Shown here piece after piece: positions 49,373-58,148 of a DNA stretch of 64,000 nt. Below the pieces are notes generated by a model, which saw only the letters and a list, made by a program, of their open reading frames with translations, ran no database searches and was not told the DNA's origin. A program made the position numbers and the translations under genes. This DNA is from JBOGUF01 sp050696075 (GTDB lineage: Bacteria > Chloroflexota > Chloroflexia > Thermomicrobiales > UBA6265), in the NCBI GenBank assembly GCA_050696075.1, contig JBOGUF010000149.1:24965-88964 (forward strand), given 5' to 3'. The first letter of the stretch is position 1. Each line of letters opens with the position of its first letter.

Positions 49373-50980
49373 ATGGATCAGCGCGAAGTCCTGGCAGTGC
49401 TCACGGCGAAGCTGCGAAGCGGGGCGATCTCCCGACGACAGTTCCTGCAAGCGGCATCATTCTTCGGATTGGGGGCAGCCGCTGTGCCGATGGGTGCGGC
49501 AGCCGCACCGGCTCCTCGCGCCCGCGGCGTGCGGTCCATGGCCCAGCAAGCGGGCGAGGTCCGGTTCCTGGTCGCCGAGGCGTTTTGGGCGAACTGGCAC
49601 CCGTACCTCCACACGGCGCAGATCCAGCGGCGGATCGAACAGCAAATCTTCGACCCCTTGGTTCGGAACGAGACGACCGATTTCTCGACCTTTTCGCCGG
49701 GGCTGGCCGAAAGCTGGGAGGCGCTCGACGAGTTGACCTGGGAGTTCAAGCTGCGGCAAGGCGTAACCTTCCACAACGGCCAGCCCTTGACCGGCGCCGA
49801 CGTCAAGGCATCGGTCGAGTTGGCTTCGGGGTCGACGGCCGAGGAGGTCAGCACCGCCTCCGTCCTGGTGCCGACGACGGTCGAGGTGGTCGACGACGCC
49901 ACGGTCCGGCTCACGACCGCGACCCCGTTTGCGCCGTTGCTGATCCAGTTGGCAACGCTGCCGATCCTCTCCGCCGACGACATCAAGCCGAGCGCCGACC
50001 CGGCGACTCCCTCGGCGGGGATCGAGGCGCTGAAGGCGGCCCCCAACGGCACCGGACCGTTCCGGCTGGTGCAGGATGACGGCGATACCAAGACGATGGA
50101 GGCGAACCCCGACTACTGGGGCGGCGCACCGGCAATCCAGACACTGATCTGGGAGTACATCCAGGACAGCCAGACGCGGCTCAACGCGCTGCTGGCCGGC
50201 CAGGCGCAGGCGATCGACCGCGTCCCGCCCGAGCACTTCGCGGTGCTGGAGGAGACACCCGAGGTCGCGATGGTCTCGACGACTGGCCTCGAGGTCGTGA
50301 GCCTGCTCATCCGCCAGGACGCGCCGCCGCCGTGGGATGATCCCAGGCTACGACAGGCCGTGGCCTGGTCGATCGACCGTCAGGCGCTGGTCGAGAACCT
50401 CGTCGGTGGAGGCAGCGAGGTGGCGGGGAGCCATGTCCCGAATAGGGCGATCTACGCCGTACCTCAGGAGCCGGTTTACACGTTCGATCCGGAGCGGGCC
50501 AAGGCGCTGCTGGCCTCGGCCAGCTTCGAGGGCGAAGGCCCGGAGATCGAGCTGTGGGGCACGACCGGCTTCCTGCCGCGCAGCAAGGAGGTGGTTGAGG
50601 CAATCGCCGACAGCCTGCAACAGAATGGGTTCCCGGTCCAGCTCACGCTGACCGACGTCGCCGGCATCGTCGACGCGTTGGCAGCAAAGCGCGGCCTGAT
50701 GTATCACCTGAGCTGGAGCAGCAACGGCGATCCGCACGATGCGGTGAACTTCATCTACCACTCCTCGCCCGATAACGTCCTCGGCTTCAACGACCCGACC
50801 AACGACGAGCTGATTGAGCGCGGCGCCGCGACGACCGACGCCGAGGCGCGGGCGGACGTGTACGCCGCGCTCCAGGACCACCTGTGGCAGAACGTGATGA
50901 ACCTCCCGCTGTACAACAGCGACTTCACCATCGCGCACGTCACAGGCCTAAGCGGCATCACTGTCCTCCGAACTTCATGA
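49373..50980 (+). CDS. Peptide ABC transporter substrate-binding protein (family 5)
   Basis: A 535-residue DppA/OppA-type binding protein, first gene of an eight-gene operon. A Tat-like signal (SRRQFLQAASFFGLGAAAVP) is followed by the family-5 signature region: EQQIFDPLVRNETTDFSTFS, GLAESWEALDELTWEFKLRQ, VTFHNGQPLTGADVKAS. GTGPFRLVQDDGDTKTMEAN is the second hallmark. It delivers a peptide or similar ligand to the membrane complex. AAGGAGG lies six bases before ATG 49373. Confidence 0.93.
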   Translation: MDQREVLAVLTAKLRSGAISRRQFLQAASFFGLGAAAVPMGAAAAPAPRARGVRSMAQQAGEVRFLVAEAFWANWHPYLHTAQIQRRIEQQIFDPLVRNETTDFSTFSPGLAESWEALDELTWEFKLRQGVTFHNGQPLTGADVKASVELASGSTAEEVSTASVLVPTTVEVVDDATVRLTTATPFAPLLIQLATLPILSADDIKPSADPATPSAGIEALKAAPNGTGPFRLVQDDGDTKTMEANPDYWGGAPAIQTLIWEYIQDSQTRLNALLAGQAQAIDRVPPEHFAVLEETPEVAMVSTTGLEVVSLLIRQDAPPPWDDPRLRQAVAWSIDRQALVENLVGGGSEVAGSHVPNRAIYAVPQEPVYTFDPERAKALLASASFEGEGPEIELWGTTGFLPRSKEVVEAIADSLQQNGFPVQLTLTDVAGIVDALAAKRGLMYHLSWSSNGDPHDAVNFIYHSSPDNVLGFNDPTNDELIERGAATTDAEARADVYAALQDHLWQNVMNLPLYNSDFTIAHVTGLSGITVLRTS

Positions 50981-51007
50981 CGTACTTCCGGGACGCGAGC
51001 CCGGGCG

Positions 51008-51042
51008 AGTAGGCATTAGGCGTTAGGCGCCTAACGCCTCGG
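51008..51042. repeat. Head-to-head heptamer arrays in the transporter operon
   Basis: AGTAGGC, ATTAGGC, GTTAGGC followed directly by GCCTAAC, GCCTCGG, making a small hairpin between the binding-protein stop (50980) and the permease start (51051). Confidence 0.8.
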
Positions 51043-51050
51043 GGTGACCA

Positions 51051-51968
51051 ATGGGGTCGTACGTTGCACGACGCACGGCGCAGATGGTCCTCGTCGTCTT
51101 CGGCGTGGTGACCGTCACCTTCTTTGCCGTGCGCTTGGTCCCCGGCGACCCGGCGCGGATCATGGAGCCGCCGGGGACTCCCGAGTCGGTGCTGAAGATC
51201 ACCCGTCAGCAGCTTGGGACGGATAAGCCGATCCCGGCGCAGTACGTCGAGTTCCTGCACAATCTCGTGCAGGGCGATCTCGGCACGTCGTTCCGAGGTG
51301 GCCGGCCCGTCCTCGGCACCATTGCCGACGCACTCCCGAATACCTTCGCCCTCGGCCTGGCCAGCATCGCGGTGACGACAACCCTCTCCTTCGTGCTTGG
51401 GATCGCGGCGGCCCTACGGCCCAACGGCCTGGTCGACCGCATTGCGCTCGTCTTCGTCGCGATCGCGCAGTCGACGCCGAGCTTCTGGTTGGGCGTGGTG
51501 CTGGTGCTCATCTTCTCGATCGAGCTCGATTGGCTGCCGGCCATCGACATGACGGGACCGAAGAGCTTCGTCCTGCCGGTGGCAACGCTGTCGGTGACGC
51601 TGATGCCGCTGCTGGTGCGGGCGGTGCGGCAGAGCTTCATCGAAACGCTGGGGGAAGGGTTTGTCCGCGCCGGGCGCGCCCGCGGCCTCTCCGAGCGGCG
51701 CCTCCTGCTCATTCACGTGATGAAGGTGGCGGCCATCCCGCTCGTGACGCTGATCGGCCTGCAAGCGGGGTATGTCCTCGGCGGCGCGGTCGTGATCGAG
51801 TCGATTTTCAACTGGCCCGGCATCGGCAACCTGGCGCTGCAGGCGATCCAGCAGCGTGACTTCCCGATGATCCAGGGGACGGTGCTGGCCATCGCCGTCG
51901 TCTTCACCCTGGTGAACTTCCTGGTCGATCTGACCTACGCGGCGCTCGATCCCCGTGTCAAGTACTGA
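51051..51968 (+). CDS. Peptide ABC transporter permease (DppB/OppB-type)
   Basis: A 305-residue membrane protein with six helices. RRTAQMVLVVFGVVTVTFFA is helix 1. LVPGDPARIMEPPGTPESVL and GDLGTSFRGGRPVLGTIADA are DppB hallmarks. The EAA loop region is FVRAGRARGLSERRLLLIHV. It forms the pore with the following permease domain, whose gene overlaps its end by 14 bases. Confidence 0.93.
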   Translation: MGSYVARRTAQMVLVVFGVVTVTFFAVRLVPGDPARIMEPPGTPESVLKITRQQLGTDKPIPAQYVEFLHNLVQGDLGTSFRGGRPVLGTIADALPNTFALGLASIAVTTTLSFVLGIAAALRPNGLVDRIALVFVAIAQSTPSFWLGVVLVLIFSIELDWLPAIDMTGPKSFVLPVATLSVTLMPLLVRAVRQSFIETLGEGFVRAGRARGLSERRLLLIHVMKVAAIPLVTLIGLQAGYVLGGAVVIESIFNWPGIGNLALQAIQQRDFPMIQGTVLAIAVVFTLVNFLVDLTYAALDPRVKY

Positions 51969-53943
51969 GCCGGTGGCGACCACGATCGCGATGGGCGAAC
52001 CGGCGGCGCGGCCGGTGAGGCGGTCCCGCGGGCGCGATCTCTGGTGGTTCCTGCGGCAGCGCAAGGCGTCGCTGGCGGGACTCGTCCTCTTCGGCGCGAT
52101 CGTGCTGGTCTCGGTCTTCGCGCCACTGGTGGCGCCGCACGCGCCGTTGAAGCAGAACCTGGGGGACAACTTCCTACCGCCGATGTGGGAGGCAGGCGGC
52201 AGCGCGACCTACCCGCTGGGAACCGACCCGCTCGGCCGCGACCTGCTCAGCCGGCTGATCTACGGCGCGCGGAACTCGTTGATCATCAGCGCGGCAGCGG
52301 TGGTGTTGGGCGGCGGCATCGGGTTCCTGATCGGACTGGTCGCCGGCTTTTTCGGCCGCTGGACCGACACGGTGTTGATGCGGCTGGGAGACATCCAGCT
52401 CGCCTTCCCCTTCGTCCTCTTCGCGATCGCGGTGCTGGCCGTCTCGCCGGAGCGGACGCCGCTGCACATCATCCTGGTTCTGGGATTGTCAAGTTGGATC
52501 ATTTACGCCCGGGTCGTGCGCAGCCGCGTCTTGACTGAACGGGAAAAAGACTACGCCCTAGCGGCACGCGCGCTCGGCGCGTCGCGGATGCGCGTCCTGT
52601 TCCGATACATCGTGCCCAATGTTTGGCAGTCAGTGCCCCTGATCGGGATGCTCAATCTGGCCTTTTTCGTGATCGTCGAATCGCTACTCAGCTTCGTCGC
52701 CCTTGGGCTCTCGCCGCCGACCCCGTCGTGGGGCTCGATTTTGGCCGACGGGCGGCAGTTCATGATGGTGACGCCCTGGATGGCGGTCCTCCCCGGCATT
52801 GCAATCATTATCACGGTGCTCAGCATCAGTGTCGCCGCCGATGGACTGGCCGACTACGTTGATCCCAAACTCTCCCATGGCCACTTCCGGCGCATCCCAC
52901 TGCCGTTTCGACACGGTGCATCGGTTCCGAACATGGAGTCGCCGGACTTTCTGCGGGTGCGTGATCTGACGACGATCTTTCCGGCGCGGCTGGCGACGGT
53001 GCGGGCTGTCAATGGGGTCAGCTTCGACCTCGCGCGCGGTCAGGCGCTGGGCGTGGTGGGGGAGAGCGGCTCGGGTAAGTCGACGCTTGGCCTGTCGCTG
53101 ATCCAACTGCTCGACGCGCCCGGGCGGATCGCCGGGGGCGAGATCATCTTCGAGGGGCGCGACCTGACGCGCGTCTCGAACGCCGAGATGGCCGCGTTGC
53201 GGGGGCGGAAGATCGGTATGATCTTTCAGGATCCCGGCGCGTCGCTCAATCCGGTGTTGACGGTCGGGTATCAACTGGTCGAGACGATCCGCCGTCATCA
53301 CCGCGCGGCGCCGCCGGAGGCGCGTGCACTCGCCCGCGACGGGCTCGTCACCGTGGGCATCGCCGACCCGGACCGCGTGCTGCGGGCCTTCCCCTTCCAG
53401 CTCAGCGGCGGCATGCAGCAGCGCGTCATGATCGCGCTGGCGATGGCGAGCGAGCCGGACCTGCTCATACTCGACGAGCCGACCTCCGCGCTCGACGTCA
53501 CGACCCAGGCCCAACTGCTCGACGAGCTGGAATCGCTGCGCGAACGGTTCGGCATGAGCGTCATCTTCATCACCCACGATATCGCCCTACTGGCCAACTT
53601 CGCCGATATTCTCCTCGTCATGTATGCCGGCCAGGTCTGCGAGCTCGGCCCGCGGGAGCACGTCATCGCGCAACCGGAACACCCCTATACGCGGGCGCTG
53701 CTGAACGCGGTCGAACGCGCGAATGTGCCCGGCACGGCCCGTCTCGCCGCGATTCCGGGCGACCCGCCCGACCCAACGGCCTTGCCGGCCGGTTGCCCCT
53801 TCGCGCCGCGGTGCCCACATGTGATGCCGATCTGTTGGGAGGCCAATCCGCCGCCGGTCGCCGTGCGCGATGGGCATGTGGCGGCGTGCCATTTGGTGAC
53901 GGCGCCGGATGGGACGGCGGTAGCAACACGGAGGAACGCCTGA
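51955..53943 (+). CDS. Fused DppC-type permease and DppD-type ATPase
   Basis: A 662-residue single chain. Residues ~25-310 are a DppC permease (LGTDPLGRDLLSRLIYGARN; EAA loop DYALAARALGASRMRVLFRY). Residues ~325-650 are the ATPase: Walker A VVGESGSGKSTLGLSL, Q-loop GMIFQDPGASLNP, signature QLSGGMQQRVMIALAMA, Walker B LLILDEPTSALDV, H-loop FITHDIALLA. The oligopeptide C-terminal zone (CPFAPRCPHVMPICWEANPP) with Cys residues typical of an Fe-S-bearing Opp/Dpp ATPase end is present. GTG start inside the upstream gene. The linker (FRRIPLPFRHGASVPNMESP) shows no stop or frameshift. Confidence 0.92.
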   Translation: MSSTEPVATTIAMGEPAARPVRRSRGRDLWWFLRQRKASLAGLVLFGAIVLVSVFAPLVAPHAPLKQNLGDNFLPPMWEAGGSATYPLGTDPLGRDLLSRLIYGARNSLIISAAAVVLGGGIGFLIGLVAGFFGRWTDTVLMRLGDIQLAFPFVLFAIAVLAVSPERTPLHIILVLGLSSWIIYARVVRSRVLTEREKDYALAARALGASRMRVLFRYIVPNVWQSVPLIGMLNLAFFVIVESLLSFVALGLSPPTPSWGSILADGRQFMMVTPWMAVLPGIAIIITVLSISVAADGLADYVDPKLSHGHFRRIPLPFRHGASVPNMESPDFLRVRDLTTIFPARLATVRAVNGVSFDLARGQALGVVGESGSGKSTLGLSLIQLLDAPGRIAGGEIIFEGRDLTRVSNAEMAALRGRKIGMIFQDPGASLNPVLTVGYQLVETIRRHHRAAPPEARALARDGLVTVGIADPDRVLRAFPFQLSGGMQQRVMIALAMASEPDLLILDEPTSALDVTTQAQLLDELESLRERFGMSVIFITHDIALLANFADILLVMYAGQVCELGPREHVIAQPEHPYTRALLNAVERANVPGTARLAAIPGDPPDPTALPAGCPFAPRCPHVMPICWEANPPPVAVRDGHVAACHLVTAPDGTAVATRRNA

Positions 53944-54947
53944 TGGCCGCGCCCTTGCTCGAGATTCGCGATCTGGTTAAGCACTACCCGGTGCGGGCGG
54001 GGCTCTTCGGCCGGAGCGTGGCGCCGGTGCGGGCCGTCGACGGGGTGTCGTTCCGGCTGGAGGAGGGCGAGACGCTGGGGTTGGTAGGGGAGAGCGGGTG
54101 CGGGAAGTCGACGCTGGCCCGATCGCTTCTCTTTCTGGACCCGCCGACGGGCGGCGAGGTGCGGTTCCGCGACCAACCGCTGACGCCGGCCGACGCGCAC
54201 CGGCTGCGGCGTCACCTCCAGATCGTCTTCCAGGACCCGTATACGTCGCTGCCGCCGCGCATGAATGTCGCCGACATTATCGCCGATCCGCTGCACATCC
54301 ACCGGCTCGGCGACCGGGCCGCCAACCACCGGCGGGCGCGCCAACTGATGCAGGAGGTTGGGCTAGACCCGGCCCGGTCCAATCACTATCCCTTCCAGTT
54401 CAGCGGCGGCCAGCGGCAGCGGATCGGCATCGCCCGCGCCCTGGCGGTTGAACCGGAACTCCTCTTGCTCGACGAGGCGGTATCCGCGCTCGACGTCTCG
54501 GTCCAGGCACAGGTGCTCAATTTGCTCAAGGAGATTCAGGAACGACGCGGATTGACCTATATCTTCATCTCGCACGATCTGGGCGTGGTCCGCCATATGA
54601 GCGACCGCATCGCCGTCATGTACCTGGGCAAGATCGTCGAGCAGGGCGCGGCGGACGCGGTCTACCGGCAGCCGTTGCATCCCTACTCGCGGGCGCTGGT
54701 CATGGCCGCGCCGTCGCTCGGCCGGCGGCGGGGCGCGCGGGTCCGTCTCCGCGGTGAGCCGCCGAAGCCGACCGATCCCCCGCCCGGCTGCGCCTTCCAC
54801 CCGCGTTGCCCGATGGCGCGGGCGATCTGCTCCCAGGAGACGCCGGAGCTGAAGGAGTGGCTGCCTGGCCGCCTGGCGGCGTGTCATTTTGCCCTGGTGG
54901 GACTGGACGATCAATCGAGGCCAGGTAGCGGCGGAGGAGGTACATGA
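53943..54947 (+). CDS. Peptide ABC transporter ATPase (DppF/OppF-type)
   Basis: A 334-residue ATPase, second of the pair driving uptake. Walker A LVGESGCGKSTLARSL, Q-loop IVFQDPYTSLPPRMNV, signature QFSGGQRQRIGIARALA, Walker B LLLDEAVSALDVSVQAQ (Ala for the usual Pro), H-loop FISHDLGVVRHMSD. C-terminal cysteine region GCAFHPRCPMARAICSQETP. Its start overlaps the preceding stop by one base and its stop overlaps the next start (ATGA). Confidence 0.94.
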   Translation: MAAPLLEIRDLVKHYPVRAGLFGRSVAPVRAVDGVSFRLEEGETLGLVGESGCGKSTLARSLLFLDPPTGGEVRFRDQPLTPADAHRLRRHLQIVFQDPYTSLPPRMNVADIIADPLHIHRLGDRAANHRRARQLMQEVGLDPARSNHYPFQFSGGQRQRIGIARALAVEPELLLLDEAVSALDVSVQAQVLNLLKEIQERRGLTYIFISHDLGVVRHMSDRIAVMYLGKIVEQGAADAVYRQPLHPYSRALVMAAPSLGRRRGARVRLRGEPPKPTDPPPGCAFHPRCPMARAICSQETPELKEWLPGRLAACHFALVGLDDQSRPGSGGGGT

Positions 54948-55975
54948 CGGGCGCGGCGGTCGGGTTGGGCGTGGTCGGTCTGGGCTTCATGGGACGCCGC
55001 TACGCCCGCTTCGTCAGCCGAATCGACGGGGCGCGGCTGGCCGGCGTCTGCGACCTGGACGAGGCGCTGGCGCGGGAGGTCGCCACCGAGTGCGGCGGAC
55101 GCGTCTTTGCGGACGCCGCGGCGTTGGCCGGTGATACCGGCGTCGCCGGGGTGATCGTCTGCACGCCGGAGCATCTGCACGTCGAACCGGCGGTGGCGGC
55201 GCTGGTGGCCGGCAAACCGCTGCTGGCCGAGAAGCCGGTGGCGCACACGCTCGAGGCGGCCCGCGTGATCGACGCCGCGGCCGAGCAATACGGCGTGCCG
55301 GTGCTCATCGGGCATCTGCTGCGGTTCGAGCCGCGCTGGGTCGCGGCCCACCAACGGCTCCAGGCCGGTGCGATCGGCGACGTCGTCAGCATCGCCACCC
55401 GGCGCGTGGGCAACATCCTTGATCAGCAGGTGCTGCGCGGCCGGACGACGATTCCACTCTACTATGGCGTGCACGACCTGGATGTGATGCGCTGGTTCGC
55501 CGGGTCGGACGCGGTCCGCATCTATGCCGACCGGCGATCGGGCGCGCTCCGCGCCGCGGGGTACGACGTCGACGACCTCTACTGCGCGGTCCTCTCCTTT
55601 GCGAATGGCGTCCTCGGTTCGGCGGAGCTCGGCTGGCACGTCCCGGCGAACGCGGTCGCCGCCCGGACGAGCGGGGTAACGGTCGTCGGCACCCGCGGCG
55701 TGATCCGGATCGAGCAGGGCGAGACGGGCATCGAGTGTTGGGGCGAGGGCGGCGTCGAGCGTGGGCTCGAAGCGACCTTCTGGCAAGAAGCATACGACAT
55801 TCCCGGTGGGGCGCTTGGGCTGGAGATCCGCCACTTCGTCGATTGCGTGCGCGGCCGGCGGGAGCCGGCTGTTTCCTTTGGCGACGCCGTCGAGGCGCTG
55901 CGGCTGTCGCTGGCGATGGAGGCCTCGGCGACCGAGGGCAGACCGATTGACCTGAAGGAGTTTGGGCGACCATGA
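54944..55975 (+). CDS. Gfo/Idh/MocA-family oxidoreductase
   Basis: A 343-residue NAD(P)-dependent dehydrogenase. The Rossmann N-terminus is GLGVVGLGFMGRRYARFVSR. VIVCTPEHLHVEPAVAALVA and KPLLAEKPVAHTLEAARVID contain the conserved EKP. HDLDVMRWFAGSDAVRIYAD carries the catalytic-type H-D-x-D. Substrate unknown; the operon context suggests a derivative of an imported amino compound or peptide breakdown product. Overlaps genes on both sides by four bases. Confidence 0.92.
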   Translation: MTGAAVGLGVVGLGFMGRRYARFVSRIDGARLAGVCDLDEALAREVATECGGRVFADAAALAGDTGVAGVIVCTPEHLHVEPAVAALVAGKPLLAEKPVAHTLEAARVIDAAAEQYGVPVLIGHLLRFEPRWVAAHQRLQAGAIGDVVSIATRRVGNILDQQVLRGRTTIPLYYGVHDLDVMRWFAGSDAVRIYADRRSGALRAAGYDVDDLYCAVLSFANGVLGSAELGWHVPANAVAARTSGVTVVGTRGVIRIEQGETGIECWGEGGVERGLEATFWQEAYDIPGGALGLEIRHFVDCVRGRREPAVSFGDAVEALRLSLAMEASATEGRPIDLKEFGRP

Positions 55976-56817
55976 GCCGCACGACGCCAACCGCCGAACG
56001 CCCAGTGCGCCGGCCGAGTGAGCCGGGGCGCTACCACATCGCCGTGCTGGCGAAGGCGCTCGATCTACTCGACCTGCTGGACGCCGAAGATGGGTTAACG
56101 CTGACCGAGCTGAGTGGGCGGGCCGGGATCAACAAGGCGACGGCGCTGCGCATCCTGGCCAACCTCGACGATCGCGGCTACGTCGAGCGGGACGGCAACG
56201 GCCGGTATCGCCTCGGCGTTCGCCTGATGCAATTGGGCGCGCGCAAGTCGGCCGGTCTGGACTTGCGAAGCGTGGCGCGGCCGATCTTGCAGCGGTTGCA
56301 GGCGGAGACCGGGGAGACGGTCAACCTCGGGGTGCCGACCGCGGAGGGCGTGATTTACATCGACATTCTCGAAAGCGCGCACGGCCTGCGGATGGCCGCG
56401 ACGGTGGGCGCGAACGACGAGTATCACTCGACCGCGCTCGGAAAGGCGATCATGGCCCACTGGGCGGCGCCAGCCTTCGCGGACCATCGTCGGCGGCGCC
56501 CGCTGACGCCGAAGACGCCGCGGACCATCGTCGACGGCGATACCTTGGAGCGCGAGCTAGCCGCGATTCGGACTCGTGGCTTTGCGCTGGACGACGAGGA
56601 GAACGAGGTCGGGGCGCGTTGCGTCGCCGCGGCGATCCTTGACCATCGCGATCAGGTCGTCGGGGCGGTCAGTGTTTCCGGGCCGGCGAGCCGGCTGACG
56701 CGGACACGGTGCGGCGAGATCGCGCCCGGTGTCGTGGCGGCAAGCCGGCAGATTTCGGCGATGATGGGGTTGGGAACCGCGGAGGCGGGGCGGCGAGATG
56801 GGGAGACCGGGACATGA
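55972..56817 (+). CDS. IclR-family transcriptional regulator
   Basis: A 281-residue regulator. A winged helix at ~22-85 (KALDLLDLLDAEDGLTLTEL, SGRAGINKATALRILANLDD, RGYVERDGNGRYRLGVRLMQ) is followed by the IclR effector domain (ILQRLQAETGETVNLGVPTA, YHSTALGKAIMAHWAAPAFA, GFALDDEENEVGARCVAAAI). Being inside the operon, it probably controls it in response to a metabolite. Overlapping starts and stops on both sides. Confidence 0.94.
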   Translation: MSRTTPTAERPVRRPSEPGRYHIAVLAKALDLLDLLDAEDGLTLTELSGRAGINKATALRILANLDDRGYVERDGNGRYRLGVRLMQLGARKSAGLDLRSVARPILQRLQAETGETVNLGVPTAEGVIYIDILESAHGLRMAATVGANDEYHSTALGKAIMAHWAAPAFADHRRRRPLTPKTPRTIVDGDTLERELAAIRTRGFALDDEENEVGARCVAAAILDHRDQVVGAVSVSGPASRLTRTRCGEIAPGVVAASRQISAMMGLGTAEAGRRDGETGT

Positions 56818-58148
56818 TTCGGACAGAGGCTTCGGTGGCAGAGGTAACGGCGCTTTTCGCGCGGGCGCGGGACGTGATGGCAAGTGGCGTCTCGGCGTCG
56901 ATGCGGTTGCATCCGTATTTGGGGCGACCGTTGTACGTGGGGCGGGGCGAGGGCGCGTATCTGTACGATCTGGAGGGGAAGCGGTACATCGACTACAACA
57001 CGTCGAATGGGGCGGCCCTGCTGGGGCACAACCACCCGGCGGTGCGGCAGGCGGTGCTGCACGGCCTCGAGATGGGGATTATTGCCGCCGCTGAGACGCC
57101 GTACCACGAGACGCTGGCGGCGACGCTCTGCGAGATCATTCCGGCCGCCGAGCGTGTCAGATTCGCCAGCGTCGGCAGTGAGGTGACGCTGGTGGCGCTG
57201 CGGCTGGCCCGGCACGCCACTGGTCGGACGAAGTTTCTCAAGTTTGACGGGCATTTCCACGGATTGGCCGAACCCTGGCTCTTCGCGCACCAGGACCCGA
57301 CCGATTGGGAGAGCGCGGTCGTGCCGTCCTCGGGCGGCGTGCCGGCGAGCATGGCCGAGGACGTCGTCATGGCGCCGTTCAACGATATGGAGGCGTTTGA
57401 GGGGGCCATTGCGCGGCACGGGCACGAATTGGCGGCGGTGATCTGCGAGCCGATCCATTACAACGCCGGTTGCATCCTGCCCGCGCCCGGATATTTGGAG
57501 CTGCTGCGGCAACGGACGACGGAGCATGGCATCGTCTTGATCTTCGACGAGGTCCTCTCCGGTTTTCGGACGGCCCTGGGCGGGGTGCAGGCGGAAAGCG
57601 GGGTCACGCCCGATCTGACGACGCACGCGAAGGCGCTGGCGAACGGCCTGCCGCTCTCGTCCCTCTCCGGCCGCGCCGATTTGATGGAGCACCTCGCGCC
57701 GACCGGGCCGGTGGCGCACAGCGGCACCTACTCCGGGCATCCGATGAGCGTCCTGGCGGCGCTGGCGACGATCGCCGAGCTGAGCGAGCCGGGCGTCTAC
57801 GAGCAGTTGAACGCGACGGCCGACGCCTTCTACCGCAACTTGCAAGCGATCTTCGACCGGCACGACTTACCGGTGCGCGTCCAGGGGCGAGGGGCGCGTT
57901 TCGGCATCTACTTCGGCCGGCGCGAGCCGGTGCTGACCTGGGCCGACGCCCGCGGCCACAACCACGAAATGAACAAGCGGTTCACGCTCGGCTGCATCGA
58001 ACGCGGCGTTTACTTCCACGCCTACACCCGCCAGGGACCGCCCGGACACGCCGGATTCTCGCTGGCCCACAGCGTCGAGGATTTCGCGGAGACGTTGGCG
58101 GTGGTGGAGGCGGTGGCGAAGGAGCTTAGGAGCACCCAATGCGTCTAA
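56814..58148 (+). CDS. Class-III aminotransferase (glutamate-1-semialdehyde aminomutase-like)
   Basis: A 444-residue PLP enzyme. LEGKRYIDYNTSNGAALLGH is the N-terminal domain. VGSEVTLVALRLARHATGRT and KFLKFDGHFHGLAEPWLFAH bind PLP phosphate. LIFDEVLSGFRTALGGVQAE holds the cofactor Asp. The catalytic Lys is in LTTHAKALANGLPLSSLSG. The HemL-like branch also contains aminotransferases and isomerases of other substrates, and the catabolic operon makes tetrapyrrole synthesis unlikely. ATG 56814 overlaps the IclR stop. Confidence 0.9.
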   Translation: MIRTEASVAEVTALFARARDVMASGVSASMRLHPYLGRPLYVGRGEGAYLYDLEGKRYIDYNTSNGAALLGHNHPAVRQAVLHGLEMGIIAAAETPYHETLAATLCEIIPAAERVRFASVGSEVTLVALRLARHATGRTKFLKFDGHFHGLAEPWLFAHQDPTDWESAVVPSSGGVPASMAEDVVMAPFNDMEAFEGAIARHGHELAAVICEPIHYNAGCILPAPGYLELLRQRTTEHGIVLIFDEVLSGFRTALGGVQAESGVTPDLTTHAKALANGLPLSSLSGRADLMEHLAPTGPVAHSGTYSGHPMSVLAALATIAELSEPGVYEQLNATADAFYRNLQAIFDRHDLPVRVQGRGARFGIYFGRREPVLTWADARGHNHEMNKRFTLGCIERGVYFHAYTRQGPPGHAGFSLAHSVEDFAETLAVVEAVAKELRSTQCV

